A DNA stretch of 64,000 bases. Origin: Kitasatospora cheerisanensis KCTC 2395. Its GTDB lineage: Bacteria > Actinomycetota > Actinomycetes > Streptomycetales > Streptomycetaceae. The notes below the pieces were generated by a model. It searched no databases and was not told the DNA's origin. It saw only the letters and a list, made by a program, of their open reading frames with translations. The position numbers were made by a program, and so were the translations under genes. Below are positions 26,445 through 35,284 of the stretch, piece by piece; position 1 is the first letter of the stretch, and each line of letters begins with the position of its first letter. The DNA is taken from the NCBI RefSeq assembly GCF_000696185.1, contig NZ_KK853997.1, forward strand, positions 7,399,431 through 7,463,430, read 5' to 3'.

Positions 26445-27793
26445 GCACGACCACCGGCACGGCGCGTTCCGCCGGCGGGCCCCGGCGACTGGGCGACGCA
26501 CTCCCGAACGGTCTGCGGGACGAGGGCGAGCGCCTCGACCCCGAGGAGCTGAAGGCGCTCCAGCTCACCCGGCTCCGGAGCACCCTGGAACACGCCTACC
26601 GGAACGTCGAGTTCTACCGCCGCAAGTTCGACGAGGCCGGCGTCCGGCCCGAGGACTGCCGCACCCTTGCCGACCTCGTCCGCTTCCCGTTCACCACCAA
26701 GGCCGACCTGCGCGACAACTACCCCTTCGGCATGTTCGCCGTCCCGAGGGAGGAGGTCCGCCGGATCCACGCCTCCAGCGGCACCACCGGCCGTCCCACC
26801 GTCGTCGGCTACACCGCGAACGACCTGTCGATGTGGGCGGACATGGTGGCCCGGTGCATCCGCGGCGCGGGCGGCCGCCCCGGCGACCTCCTGCACAACT
26901 CCTACGGCTACGGGCTGTTCACCGGTGGCCTCGGCGCCCACTACGGCGCCGAACGCGCGGGCTGCACCGTCGTACCGGCTTCCGGCGGCATGACCGCCCG
27001 TCAGGTCCAGATCATCCAGGACTTCCGGCCCAGGATCATCATGGTCACCCCCTCGTACATGCTGACCCTCCTCGACGAGTTCGAGCGCCAGGGCATCGAC
27101 CCGCGCACCAGCTCCCTGGAGATCGGCATCTTCGGCGCCGAGCCGTGGACCGAGGAGATGCGCCGCGAGATCGAGGAGCGCCTGGACATCCACGCCGTCG
27201 ACATCTACGGCCTGTCCGAGGTGATCGGCCCGGGGGTGGCCGGCGAGTGCGTCGAGACCAAGGACGGTCTCCACATCTGGGAGGACCACTTCTACCCCGA
27301 GGTCGTCGACCCCCTCTCCGACGAGGCGCTGCCCGAAGGCGACAGCGGCGAACTGGTCTTCACCTCCCTCACCAAGGAGGCCCTGCCGATCATCCGCTAC
27401 CGCACCCGCGACCTCACCCGGCTGCTGCCCGGCACCGCGCGGCCCGCCTTCCGCCGCATGGAGAAGGTCACCGGCCGCTGCGACGACATGATCATCCTGC
27501 GCGGCGTCAACGTCTTCCCCACCCAGATCGAGGAGATCGTCCTGCGCATCCCCGCCCTCGCCCCGCACTTCCAACTGGAACTGACCCGGCGCGGACGCAT
27601 GGACCACCTGACCGTGCGGGTCGAGGCGCGGCCGGACGCGACCACCGACGAGCGCGAGGCCGCCGCCGCAGCCCTCGCCAAGGACGTCAAGGACGGCGTC
27701 GGCATGACCGTCGGCGTCGAGGTCGTCGACCAGGACACCCTGGAACGCTCGCTCGGCAAGCTGCGCCGGGTCGTCGACTCGCGGAAGTCGTGA
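26441..27793 (+). CDS. paaK: Phenylacetate-CoA ligase
   Basis: 450 residues, the usual PaaK length. AMP-binding motifs: IHASSGTTGRPTVVGYTAND (P-loop), DIYGLSEVIGPGVAGECVE with the PaaK-type YGLSE, ELVFTSLTKEALPIIRYRTRDLT and the C-terminal hinge GRCDDMIILRGVNVFPTQIE. It activates phenylacetate to phenylacetyl-CoA with ATP. It is translationally coupled to paaI. A similar ligase could activate another aryl acid, but the neighbour and operator favour phenylacetate. Confidence 0.92.
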   Translation: MSTTTGTARSAGGPRRLGDALPNGLRDEGERLDPEELKALQLTRLRSTLEHAYRNVEFYRRKFDEAGVRPEDCRTLADLVRFPFTTKADLRDNYPFGMFAVPREEVRRIHASSGTTGRPTVVGYTANDLSMWADMVARCIRGAGGRPGDLLHNSYGYGLFTGGLGAHYGAERAGCTVVPASGGMTARQVQIIQDFRPRIIMVTPSYMLTLLDEFERQGIDPRTSSLEIGIFGAEPWTEEMRREIEERLDIHAVDIYGLSEVIGPGVAGECVETKDGLHIWEDHFYPEVVDPLSDEALPEGDSGELVFTSLTKEALPIIRYRTRDLTRLLPGTARPAFRRMEKVTGRCDDMIILRGVNVFPTQIEEIVLRIPALAPHFQLELTRRGRMDHLTVRVEARPDATTDEREAAAAALAKDVKDGVGMTVGVEVVDQDTLERSLGKLRRVVDSRKS

Positions 27794-27837
27794 CCACACG
27801 TCAGGGACCCTGACCGCACGACCCGTCCGCCGCCCAA

Positions 27838-27867
27838 CGGCGTCCCCCGGCCCGGCGGGGGACGCCG
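27838..27867. terminator. Bidirectional terminator between paaK and the protease gene
   Basis: CGGCGTCCCCC at 27838-27848 pairs perfectly with GGGGGACGCCG at 27857-27867 across an 8-nt loop, between converging genes. The 80 bases that follow repeat GCTCGGCGGA-type segments and contain nothing else I can name. Confidence 0.75.
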
Positions 27868-27954
27868 GTTCGCTCGGCGGAGGACGCCGGGTCGCTCGGC
27901 GGAGCTGCCGGATGCGTCCTGCCGCCTCCGTCAGGCTCCGCCGAGCCGCCGGGT

Positions 27955-29502
27955 TCAGCTGGTCTGGATCGCGGTGTCGTCGACCACGAAGGACGTCTGG
28001 AGCGACGAGTCCTCGACGGCGTTGAACTTCACCGTCACCGACTGGCCGGCGTAGGCCGACAGGTCGATGGTCTTCTGGGCGTAGCCGGTGTTCTTGTCGA
28101 GGTTCGAGTACGTGGCGACCGAGGTGCCGTTCGCCGTGACGGTGAGCTTGTCGTACGCGGTGGAGGTGGTGGTCTCGGCGGTGTCGATGTGCAGCCAGAA
28201 GCTCAGCGACGCCTTGCAGCCGGTCGGGATGGTGACGGTCTGCGAGATGCTGTCGGTGTGGGCGGAGCCGTAGCCGTCCATCCACGCCTTCCACGAACCG
28301 CTGTGCGCGGCCTGCGAGGTGGAGTTGTCGACCACGCCGCTGGTGGTGGTCCAGGGGCTGGCGGTGCCGGTCTCGAAGCCGGGGTTGCCGAGCAACTGCG
28401 CCGGGGTGCAGGTGCCCTGGGACGTGGTGACCGTCCAGGAGAACGTGGTGGAGGCGGTCTTGTTGGCCGCGTCCTTGACGGTGACGGTCACCGAGGAGCC
28501 GCCCGCAGTGGTGGGGGTCCCGCTGATCACGCCGGTGGAGGCGTTGATCGACAGGCCGGCGGGCAGGCCGGTGGCCGAGTAGCTCAGCGGCGCGGTGCCG
28601 CCGGAGGCCTGGATCTGCAGGTTGACCGAACCGTTGACCGCGGTGGACTGGTTGCCCGGGTTGGTCACCGACACGGCCGCGCCGGCCGGCTTGGTCAGCA
28701 GGCAGCCGCTGACGTTCAGGTCGATGACCCGGCCGGTGCCCAGGCAGGTGGTGAACCAGTACGTCTCCTCACCGTAGCTCTGGCCCTTGGTGACGGTCGT
28801 GGTGCCGTCCGCGGCCACCTCGCACGGGTTGTTCATGGTGCACATCGCACCGTCGTCGTTGCCGGTGTTGTTGATGCCGACGACCTTCCTGCTCGCGGCG
28901 TCGACGATCGGCGAACCGGACGTGCCGTGCGTGGTGTTGCAGCCCGTGCTGTAGCGCAGCGAGTCGTGCCAGGTCCACTGGTCCTCGCGCAGGGTTCCGA
29001 CGAACCCGTTGATCGAGCAGTTCCACACCTGCTTCCAGTACGAGGACGGTATGTACATCGAGGACCCGTCGACCGGGTGGGTGTCGCTGATCGTCAGCGC
29101 GGTCGCCGAGTACTTGGAGGTGATGGCGGCGAAGGTGTCGGTGAGCTGGTACAGCGCGACGTCGGTGCCGGTCATCGTCGCGTACAGCACCTTGTCCGCC
29201 TGGACGGTGCCGAGCGAGGTGCCGGAGGCGTTGAGCAGCGTGCCGCTGCGGCTGGCGCTCACGTTCTGGATCACCTGACCGGCCGTCGGCATGGTGGGCA
29301 GGCAGTGGCCGTTGGTCAGCATCATCGCGCGGTCGGTGTCCACCGAGCTCGGGTAACGGACCAGCGAGGCGGAGCAGTTGCTCAGCGCGATGGTGGAGGT
29401 CAGGTCGCCCGCCTGAACGGCCTGCGCGGGAGCGGCACCGAAGGTCAGGGCGCCCGCAACGACCGCACCCGCGCCGAGCGCGGCGGCGAATCTCTTGAAC
29501 AT
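27955..29502 (-). CDS. Secreted trypsin-like serine protease with Ig-like and C-terminal beta domains
   Basis: 515 residues. The signal peptide runs to about residue 28 (RFAAALGAGAVVAGALTFG, then APAQA). The protease part has the triad: His in MLTNGHCLPT, Asp in TGTDVALYQL and Ser in HGTSGSPIVDAAS. Around 300-390 there is a putative Ig (He_PIG) domain with the signature YSATGLPAGLSINASTGVIS, and residues 400-515 form a jelly-roll-like domain resembling carbohydrate-binding or P/Homo B modules (NPGFETGTASPWTTTSG). It is exported and probably degrades extracellular protein on a polymer surface. ATG at 29502 follows AGGAGAG. Frame intact. Confidence 0.85.
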   Translation of the reverse strand: MFKRFAAALGAGAVVAGALTFGAAPAQAVQAGDLTSTIALSNCSASLVRYPSSVDTDRAMMLTNGHCLPTMPTAGQVIQNVSASRSGTLLNASGTSLGTVQADKVLYATMTGTDVALYQLTDTFAAITSKYSATALTISDTHPVDGSSMYIPSSYWKQVWNCSINGFVGTLREDQWTWHDSLRYSTGCNTTHGTSGSPIVDAASRKVVGINNTGNDDGAMCTMNNPCEVAADGTTTVTKGQSYGEETYWFTTCLGTGRVIDLNVSGCLLTKPAGAAVSVTNPGNQSTAVNGSVNLQIQASGGTAPLSYSATGLPAGLSINASTGVISGTPTTAGGSSVTVTVKDAANKTASTTFSWTVTTSQGTCTPAQLLGNPGFETGTASPWTTTSGVVDNSTSQAAHSGSWKAWMDGYGSAHTDSISQTVTIPTGCKASLSFWLHIDTAETTTSTAYDKLTVTANGTSVATYSNLDKNTGYAQKTIDLSAYAGQSVTVKFNAVEDSSLQTSFVVDDTAIQTS

Positions 29503-29852
29503 GGCTCTCCTTGTGGGGGATGGCGGACGTGTGACCGGTTGTTGCACGTCCGCGCCGCACGAAAATGCCATGGCCACTTCAATGCGGTCAACCATGCCGA
29601 CGGAACTCGCAATTCTTGACGCACCGTCAAATCGCGGGGAGCCGAAACCCGTTTGGCGCCGATGGGCAGGACGCCTTGGTGCCCGCTCCGGGAGTGCGAG
29701 GAGAAGTGGGCAGCCGTCCAGGCCGTGATGGACGAGCGGTCGGTGACCGGGGAGCGCGCGAACGGCGTCGACGGATCCCCGGACGGTCGCGGCTCGGGCA
29801 ACGCCGGTTGGCCCCGCCAGTGCGGAGTGGGCTGGCTGCCCGGCCGGCGGTG

Positions 29853-30530
29853 TCAGGGGGCGGCGGCTGTGGCGGCGAAGGGTCCGTCCAATGCGGCCCA
29901 TTGCAGCAGCATGATGGTCTTGCCGTCGGTGATGCGCCCGTCGCGGACCATGGCGAGGGCTTCGGCGAAGGGTACTTCGAGCACTTCGATGTCCTCACCG
30001 TCCTCCTCGAGTCCGCCGCCCTCCGCGGTGCGGTCGGCCGGGGTGTAGGGGCCGGCGTAGAAGTGCAGGCGTTCGGTGACGGAGCCGGGGCTCATGTAGG
30101 CGTCGAGGATGTGGGTGAGCGGCCCGAGTGCGACGCCGAGTTCCTCGGCGCTCTCACGTCTGATGGCGGCGAGCGGGTCGTCGCCGTCGAGCAGTCCGGC
30201 CGCGGCCTCGATGAGCATGCCGTCCGGATGGTCGTTGACGTAGGCCGGGTAACGGAACTGACGGGTGAGCAGCACGCGGCCGCGTTCGGCGTCGTAGGGC
30301 AGGACGACCGCGCCGTTGCCGCGGTCGTAGGTCTCGCGCTGCTGGGTGGTCCAGCGTCCGTCCCGGCGTCGGTAGTCGAAGGTGGTGCGGCGCAGGACGT
30401 GCCAGCCCTGCGAGGTGAGCTCCACGTCGCGGACCACGACGTCGGGGTTGCGGTTCAGGTCCCGGCCGGTCCGATCCAGGCCGGTGCGGCCGCGGTGGTC
30501 GGGCGTGTCGGTACCGGGGCCGGGGGTCAC
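29853..30530 (-). CDS. Nudix hydrolase (GDP-mannose pyrophosphatase NudK-like)
   Basis: 225 residues. The Nudix box lies in AAGLLDGDDPLAAIRRESAEELGV, keeping the RExxEELG core that binds magnesium. GAVVLPYDAERGRVLLTRQF precedes it and MSPGSVTERLHFYAG follows, both typical of the NudK/ADP-sugar pyrophosphatase group. It cleaves nucleoside-diphosphate sugars to a nucleotide and a sugar phosphate; the exact sugar is not determined. The GTG start overlaps the upstream gene's stop by three bases (GTGA), so the two are coupled. Confidence 0.85.
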   Translation of the reverse strand: MTPGPGTDTPDHRGRTGLDRTGRDLNRNPDVVVRDVELTSQGWHVLRRTTFDYRRRDGRWTTQQRETYDRGNGAVVLPYDAERGRVLLTRQFRYPAYVNDHPDGMLIEAAAGLLDGDDPLAAIRRESAEELGVALGPLTHILDAYMSPGSVTERLHFYAGPYTPADRTAEGGGLEEDGEDIEVLEVPFAEALAMVRDGRITDGKTIMLLQWAALDGPFAATAAAP

Positions 30531-30910
30531 ACTGCCTCCTGCGGGACGCGGTGCGGGATCTCGTCCACGTGGTGGTAGACGGGCAGGCCGCGGCGGCGGG
30601 CGATGGCGACGTCCTGGTCGGCTCCGGTGGAGTCGCCGGGGAGCCGGAGTACAGCGTCGCAGTGGGCGAGCAGGCGCTCCGCGGTCGGATAGAGGACCTG
30701 GTCGGCGAGCGGGTCGGCGAGGCCGGCGCCCGCGGAGCGCAGCACGGGCAGGGCGATCCATTCCCCGATCACCGGGACGTGGCCGGCGGCGAAGACCGGC
30801 CAGGCCGCCTCTTCGAGGCGGGCGAGGTTCGCGGCCATGGCCCGGGGGTCGCCGTCGGTTCCGGAGCGGTACGGGCCGGCGATGAGGATGAGCATCGGCT
30901 TCTCGGTCAT
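30527..30910 (-). CDS. DUF4406 / nucleoside deoxyribosyltransferase-like protein
   Basis: 127 residues. It begins MLILIAGPYRSGTDGDP, followed by LARLEEAAWPVFAAGHVPVI and CDAVLRLPGDSTGADQDVAI. This is the DUF4406 layout, related in fold to nucleoside 2-deoxyribosyltransferases, which bind N-glycosidic substrates at a GPY loop and an Asp/Ser-rich C-terminal motif. With the Nudix gene it may act in nucleotide or nucleoside-sugar housekeeping (inference). ATG at 30910; the gene is divergent from a DeoR regulator 49 bases away. Confidence 0.65.
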   Translation of the reverse strand: MTEKPMLILIAGPYRSGTDGDPRAMAANLARLEEAAWPVFAAGHVPVIGEWIALPVLRSAGAGLADPLADQVLYPTAERLLAHCDAVLRLPGDSTGADQDVAIARRRGLPVYHHVDEIPHRVPQEAV

Positions 30911-30924
30911 GGCGCGATACGATA

Positions 30925-30938
30925 CACGCATAAACGTG
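30925..30938. promoter_or_regulatory. Candidate operator between DUF4406 and deoR genes
   Basis: CACG-CATAAA-CGTG forms a short inverted repeat in the only 49-base gap between two divergent genes. TACGAT just before it could be a -10 for the plus strand. The site would suit control of both directions by the DeoR protein, but the arms are only four bases. Confidence 0.35.
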
Positions 30939-30959
30939 CAAGAACAGGAGAGAATACGG

Positions 30960-31718
30960 ATGCTGGCTGCCGAGAGACGCGACCACCTGCTGGACCTGCT
31001 CGCCCGCGAGGGCAAGATCGTCGCCAAGGACGTCGCCGCCGAACTGCGCATCTCCGAGGACAGCGTGCGCCGCGACCTGCGCGACCTCGCCGCCGAAGGA
31101 CTGTGCCAGCGCGTCTACGGCGGAGCCCTGCCCGTCTCCCCGGCCGTCGCGGACCTCGCCGCGCGGCAGACCCTCTCCCCGGGCGGAAAGCGGCAGATCG
31201 CCGCAGCCGCGGCCGCACTCGTCCAGCCCGGCAGCGCCGTGATCCTGGACGGCGGCACCACCGCGCAGGCCGTCGCCCACGCTCTCCCCCCGGGACTGGA
31301 CTGCACGGTGATCACCCACAGTCCGACCATCGCGGCCGCACTGCTCGACCACCCCCGGGCCGAGGTCTTCCTCCTCGGCGGCCGCCTCTTCAAGCACTCG
31401 GCGGTGACCTGCGGCGCTGCGGCGGTCGAGGCCGCCCAGAACGTCTCGGCCGAGCTCTGCCTCCTCGGCGTCACCGGCGTCCACCCCGAAGCCGGGCTGA
31501 CCACGGGCGACGCGGAGGAGGCGGCGATGAAGCGCGCCCTGGCCGCACGCGCCGCGGACACCTACATCCTGGCCTCGGCCGAGAAGATCGGCACCGCCTC
31601 CCGGTTCCGCGTCCTGCCGTGGGAAGACGTCAGCGGACTGATCACCGACGCCGACCCCCACCACCCGGTCCTCGAACAACTCGCGGCGCGCGGCGTGGAG
31701 ATCCTGGCCGCCCAGTGA
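30960..31718 (+). CDS. DeoR-family transcriptional regulator
   Basis: 252 residues. The N-terminal winged helix is clear: AAERRDHLLDLLAREGKIVA, then ELRISEDSVRRDLRDLAAEG and RVYGGAL, the DeoR signature. The C-terminal part is the phosphosugar-isomerase-like sensor domain (AVILDGGTTAQAVAHALPPG, VFLLGGRLFKHSAVTCGAAA, DTYILASAEKIG). DeoR proteins usually sense phosphorylated sugars. The start at 30960 follows GGAGAG. An upstream in-frame ATG at 30909 lies in the divergent gene's start and is less likely. Probable target: the Nudix/DUF4406 pair and itself. Confidence 0.88.
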   Translation: MLAAERRDHLLDLLAREGKIVAKDVAAELRISEDSVRRDLRDLAAEGLCQRVYGGALPVSPAVADLAARQTLSPGGKRQIAAAAAALVQPGSAVILDGGTTAQAVAHALPPGLDCTVITHSPTIAAALLDHPRAEVFLLGGRLFKHSAVTCGAAAVEAAQNVSAELCLLGVTGVHPEAGLTTGDAEEAAMKRALAARAADTYILASAEKIGTASRFRVLPWEDVSGLITDADPHHPVLEQLAARGVEILAAQ

Positions 31719-31780
31719 CAGCCGCGGCGCCCGCGCGCACCCACCGCCGGCCAGCTGGCCCCCGGCTCGCGGGTGGAGGA

Positions 31781-32749
31781 CTAGTCGTCCAGGTGGGCGA
31801 GGAAGTCCAGCAGGGCCGCGTTCACCTCGGCGGGGCGTTCCTGCTGGGTCCAGTGGCCGGTCTCCGGGAGGCGGAGGTGGCCGTGCAGGCGGGGCAGTCG
31901 GCCCAGTAGATGGGCCAGTGCCTCCGGCGGGACCAACGCGTTGACCAGGTCCTGCTCGCCCGCAGCGTACAGCGCCGGGACATCGATCGTCAGATCGGCG
32001 AAAGGAGCCAGGAGTTCGGCGTTCCGGTCCAGGTTGCGGTACCAGTTGAGCCCGCCGGTGAACGCGTGCCGGCCGTGCGGGGCGTAGTCGGCGGTGAAGG
32101 CGTCGAGGTCGGCCTCGGTGAGCCAGTGCGGCAGCCGCTCGGGCTCGGGGAGGGTGTCCAGGAGCCTGCCGCCCCGGGGAACGACCCACGGCCGCGGCAC
32201 CCCGTCGGGCTGCACGCCGCACAGGATGCGTCGCAGGCTCGTCCGGACGTCCGCGGCCAACTCGGCGTCGGCCCGGCCCGGTTCCTGGAAGTAGACCTGG
32301 TAGAAGCCTTCTCCGTACGCCTCTTGCAGCGACCGCAGCGGCGGCGGTCCGCTCATCGGCAGCGGCGGCACGCTCAGCCCGACCACCCCGCGCACGAGAT
32401 CCGGCCGCAGTGCCGCCGTGGCCCAGGCGACCAGAGCGCCCCAGTCGTGCCCGACCACCACCGCCCGTCGCGCGCCCAGCTCCCCGATCAGCGCCGTCAC
32501 GTCACCCACCAGGTGCAGCAGGGTGTACGCGTCGACCGCCTCCGGCCGTGAGCTGCGGGCATACCCGCGCTGGTCCGGCGCGACCACCCGGTATCCGGCT
32601 GCGGCCAGCGGGCCGAACTGGTGCCGCCACGAGTACCAGCTCTCCGGGAACCCGTGCAGCAGCAGGACCAGCGGCCCCTCGCCCTGCTCCGCCAGGTGCA
32701 GCCGCACCCCGTTCACCTCGACCTGGCCGTGCTCGATGCTGTCGCTCAA
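31781..32749 (-). CDS. Epoxide hydrolase-type alpha/beta hydrolase
   Basis: 322 residues. Motifs: LLLHGFPESWYSWRHQF with the HGxP oxyanion turn, nucleophile Asp in VVVGHDWGALVAWATA, VVAPDQRGYARSS, and the catalytic His in LPETGHWTQQERPAEVN. The Asp nucleophile and GHWTQ pattern mark soluble epoxide hydrolases or related dehalogenase-like enzymes. I choose a TTG start at 32749 (LSDSIEHGQVEVNG) because GAGGAGCTGGAG precedes it and homology begins there. No ATG or GTG fits. The same frame runs open upstream through the uvrA-like remnant. Confidence 0.82.
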   Translation of the reverse strand: MSDSIEHGQVEVNGVRLHLAEQGEGPLVLLLHGFPESWYSWRHQFGPLAAAGYRVVAPDQRGYARSSRPEAVDAYTLLHLVGDVTALIGELGARRAVVVGHDWGALVAWATAALRPDLVRGVVGLSVPPLPMSGPPPLRSLQEAYGEGFYQVYFQEPGRADAELAADVRTSLRRILCGVQPDGVPRPWVVPRGGRLLDTLPEPERLPHWLTEADLDAFTADYAPHGRHAFTGGLNWYRNLDRNAELLAPFADLTIDVPALYAAGEQDLVNALVPPEALAHLLGRLPRLHGHLRLPETGHWTQQERPAEVNAALLDFLAHLDD

Positions 32750-32799
32750 CTCCAGCTCCTCGTCCGGGCAGCGGGCCTCCAGCCCCTCTCTGCGGCAAC

Positions 32800-33130
32800 G
32801 CCCGCGCCGGGCCAGGGAGTTCCCTTCGCGCCCGGTGGGGCGCCAGGTCCACGCCGCGCTTCTCCGCCGGCGCCGGGACGAAGGCGTGCTCGCCGGAACG
32901 CAAGTTGGCGTACCAGGGCGACGCCCCCTCGACGGTGATGACCAGCTCTGCCTGCGCCTGCCAGCGCCCGCCCACACCAGCGCAGTTGGGGCAGCTGCCC
33001 TCCGGCGAGTGGCGGTCGAAGTGCGCGGTCGATAGGTGCTCGGCCCCAGGATCCGGTCCACCCTCGGCCGGTTGCGCTGCGTGATGTACTGCCGCACGAA
33101 CGGCGGCTGGCGCGGGGGCCGCCCGGTGCA
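32800..33130 (-). pseudogene. Remnant of a UvrA-like ABC ATPase gene
   Basis: Two pieces in different minus-strand frames match separated parts of UvrA-family proteins. PPFVRQYITQRNRPRVDRIL (about 33040-33105) corresponds to the block usually read as SYARQFLGQMDKPDVDxIEG. HFDRHSPEGSCPNCAGVG followed by AELVITVEGASPWYANLRSG and a GVDL block (about 32820-33020) corresponds to FSFNSPEGACPxCxGLG and the EGAIxPW/GxDLDxP stretch. The sequence between them in UvrA (well over 100 residues, including one zinc region) is missing, as are both ends and all Walker motifs, so this is a deleted gene, not just a frameshift. Confidence 0.6.
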
Positions 33131-33158
33131 TGCCGGCCGGCCCCCCCGCGCAGGTGGG

Positions 33159-35284
33159 TCAGGCGCGCGGGTCCGGGCGGCCTGCTGCGTGGTCGTCGGA
33201 GGGCCGCGACCAGGTGTGGGACGGCTCGGGGGTCGGGCACGGCGTGGGTGTGGGCGACGGGGGGGGGTCGGCGTGGGGGTCGGTGTGGGGAGGGGAACGG
33301 GGAGGGTGACGCAGAGCACGACGTTGGTGATGTGGGCCGTCAGGTGGCGGTCCGTCAACTGTGCGGTGTGGGGCAGGCGAAGGGCGGTGCGGGAGCCGTC
33401 GAGGGTGGTGATCAGAGCGAAGGCGAGGGCGCAGCGCCGGTCCGCGATGCCGGTGGTCTCGTCGATGGTGACGGCTTCGCCCACCTGGTAGCCGGGCCGC
33501 GGGACGCCCCAGGGCTGCGGGGTGGCGGGGGCGGTGCCGGGGCCGGTGAGCGTGAGGTCGGCGGTGAAGCCGTCGGGCTGGCTGCCTTCCGCGTACTCGA
33601 CTCCGTTGATGCGCCAGCTCTTGGTGACCGTGACGTCCGCGGTGTCGGTGGCGGCGGGCCTGTTGTAGAGGACGCAGCTGACGGCGTCCGTGCTGGACAG
33701 GTTCACCGTGAAGCCGGGTGCGGCGGCGGTGCCGGTGTTGACGGCGTCGACGGGCTGCCCGGTGTCCAGGTCGGTGCAGGTGGCGTTGCGTCCGCCCGGG
33801 GTGACGAGTTCGTATCCGCCGTGCTGTTGTTCCTGGACGGTGATCTGCCCGCTGGTGGTGCCGGTGAAGGAAGGCTGGAAGGTCACGGAGCCGGTGCCGT
33901 CGTCGGTGGTGGTCTCGGTGGCGGGCAGTCCCGTGATGCCGCCGGTGGCGGTGCTCGCGTCGAAGGTCCAGCCCGCGCCCGCGGGTACGGCGCCGGTGGT
34001 GTCCTCGCCGGAGGTGGTGGCGGGGACGAGCTGCTTGACCACCGAGATGCTGCCCCGGCAGCGGGTGAGGACGAGGTCGTGGAGCTGTTCGCCGGCGGTC
34101 TGGAAGTCGGTGGTCTGGAAGTAGTCGGCGGTGGTGAGGTTGGTGCCGTCGTAGGCGGTGGGGCCGGAGACGGCGCGCAGGTTGAGGCCGGAGAGGCCCT
34201 CGACGCCCTTGCCGACGCCGAGGGCGATCACGCGGGAGCCTTCGGCCTTGACGGCGTTGGCGGAGAAGATCCCGTTCTCGACGTCGCGGAAGTGGGTGTT
34301 GGAGCCGTCGCCCTGGGCGTTGTCGGCGAAGCGCGTCGGGTTGCCGTCCGTGATGACGAAGACGGCCTGGTAGTGCTCGGCGGCCTGGGCGACCGCCCAC
34401 AGGCCCTGGTCCCAGTTGGTGCCCTTGCCGAGGGTCCAGTCGGCGTAGAGCTGTTTGAACGCGTCCGCTCCGGCCGGGGTGGACACCGGGTGCAGCTCGG
34501 GGTGGTTCGCGGGCACGCTGGTGGACGGCGAGGCCTGGTCGAAGGAGAACAGCGCCAGCCGGGAGGGGGTGCCGGTCAGGGCGTTCACGAGGGTGTCGGT
34601 CGCCGCTTTGAGCTGGGGGAGCGCGGAGCCCACGGAGGCGGAGAGGTCGAGGACGACCGCCGCGTCCATGCCGCAGCCCGCCGGCGGGGCCGGGTTGGCA
34701 CGCGAGTTCTGCCACACGCCGCCGGAGGCCGGGTAGTTGGTGCCGTAGGTGCTGCTGAGCATGAACCCGTTGGGGCCGCTGTCGGTGGAGGAGTACGTCT
34801 GGCCGGCCGTCAGCGCGGGCGTCGGGAACGCGTACGCCTGGGCGATGGATCCGCTGCCGCTGCCGGGGCCGGTGCGCAGGACCGGGTTGGCGTACCAGCC
34901 GGCGGGGGCGGTGCCGGGAAGCTGCTTGACCCAGAAGCTCCGGCCTTCGTTCGTGCCTCCTGCGGCGGTGTCGGGGACGGTGAAGCTGCAGTCGCCGGCG
35001 GCGTCGGACACGCACTCGGCCCAGGTGGTGTTCACCGGCGCGGTGTCGGTCTCGGCGGCGAACAGGCCCAGCTCCACGCCGGCGAGCGGGCCGACGGTGC
35101 GGGCGCCGGTACGGTCGCCCCCGACCCGCACGGTGACCACCGAGGTGTCTGCCGTGGGAGCCGGCACGGCCCGTGCGGCGGCCGCGCGGCCGGTCGGCAT
35201 GCTGTCGGGGTGGGCCACCGCGGGAAGGGTGAGGCCCGCGGCGGCGGCCAGCGCCGCGGCCAGGGCAGCGGTTGTTCTCATCAT
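33159..35284 (-). CDS. Secreted vWA-domain protein with proline-rich end (frameshift in a G9 run)
   Basis: The signal peptide is at residues 1-25 (RTTAALAAALAAAAGLTLPA). A vWA domain follows from about residue 205 with an intact metal-ion site, AAVVLDLSASVGSALP, and VFVITDGNPTRFADNAQG. Residues 405-650 form two beta-sandwich, pilin/SpaA-like repeats (SISVVKQLVPAT, ADVTVTKSWRINGVEY). At a run of nine G (about 33257-33266) the frame must change by one base to reach the in-phase ending PTPTPCPTPEPSHTWSRPSD and a stop at 33159, about 708 residues. Unchanged, the frame reads on into the next gene. No LPxTG or membrane anchor is seen. Adhesion or matrix role inferred. Confidence 0.68.

Noticed and set aside
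33159-35284. Sortase-anchored pilin
   Set aside because: vWA and pilin-like domains fit, but neither ending has an LPxTG/LAxTG motif or a terminal membrane helix.
31781-35284. One 1,167-residue fusion of vWA protein and epoxide hydrolase
   Set aside because: The open frame passes through a G9 run and a uvrA-like remnant. The two ends are separate complete proteins, each with its own sensible boundary.
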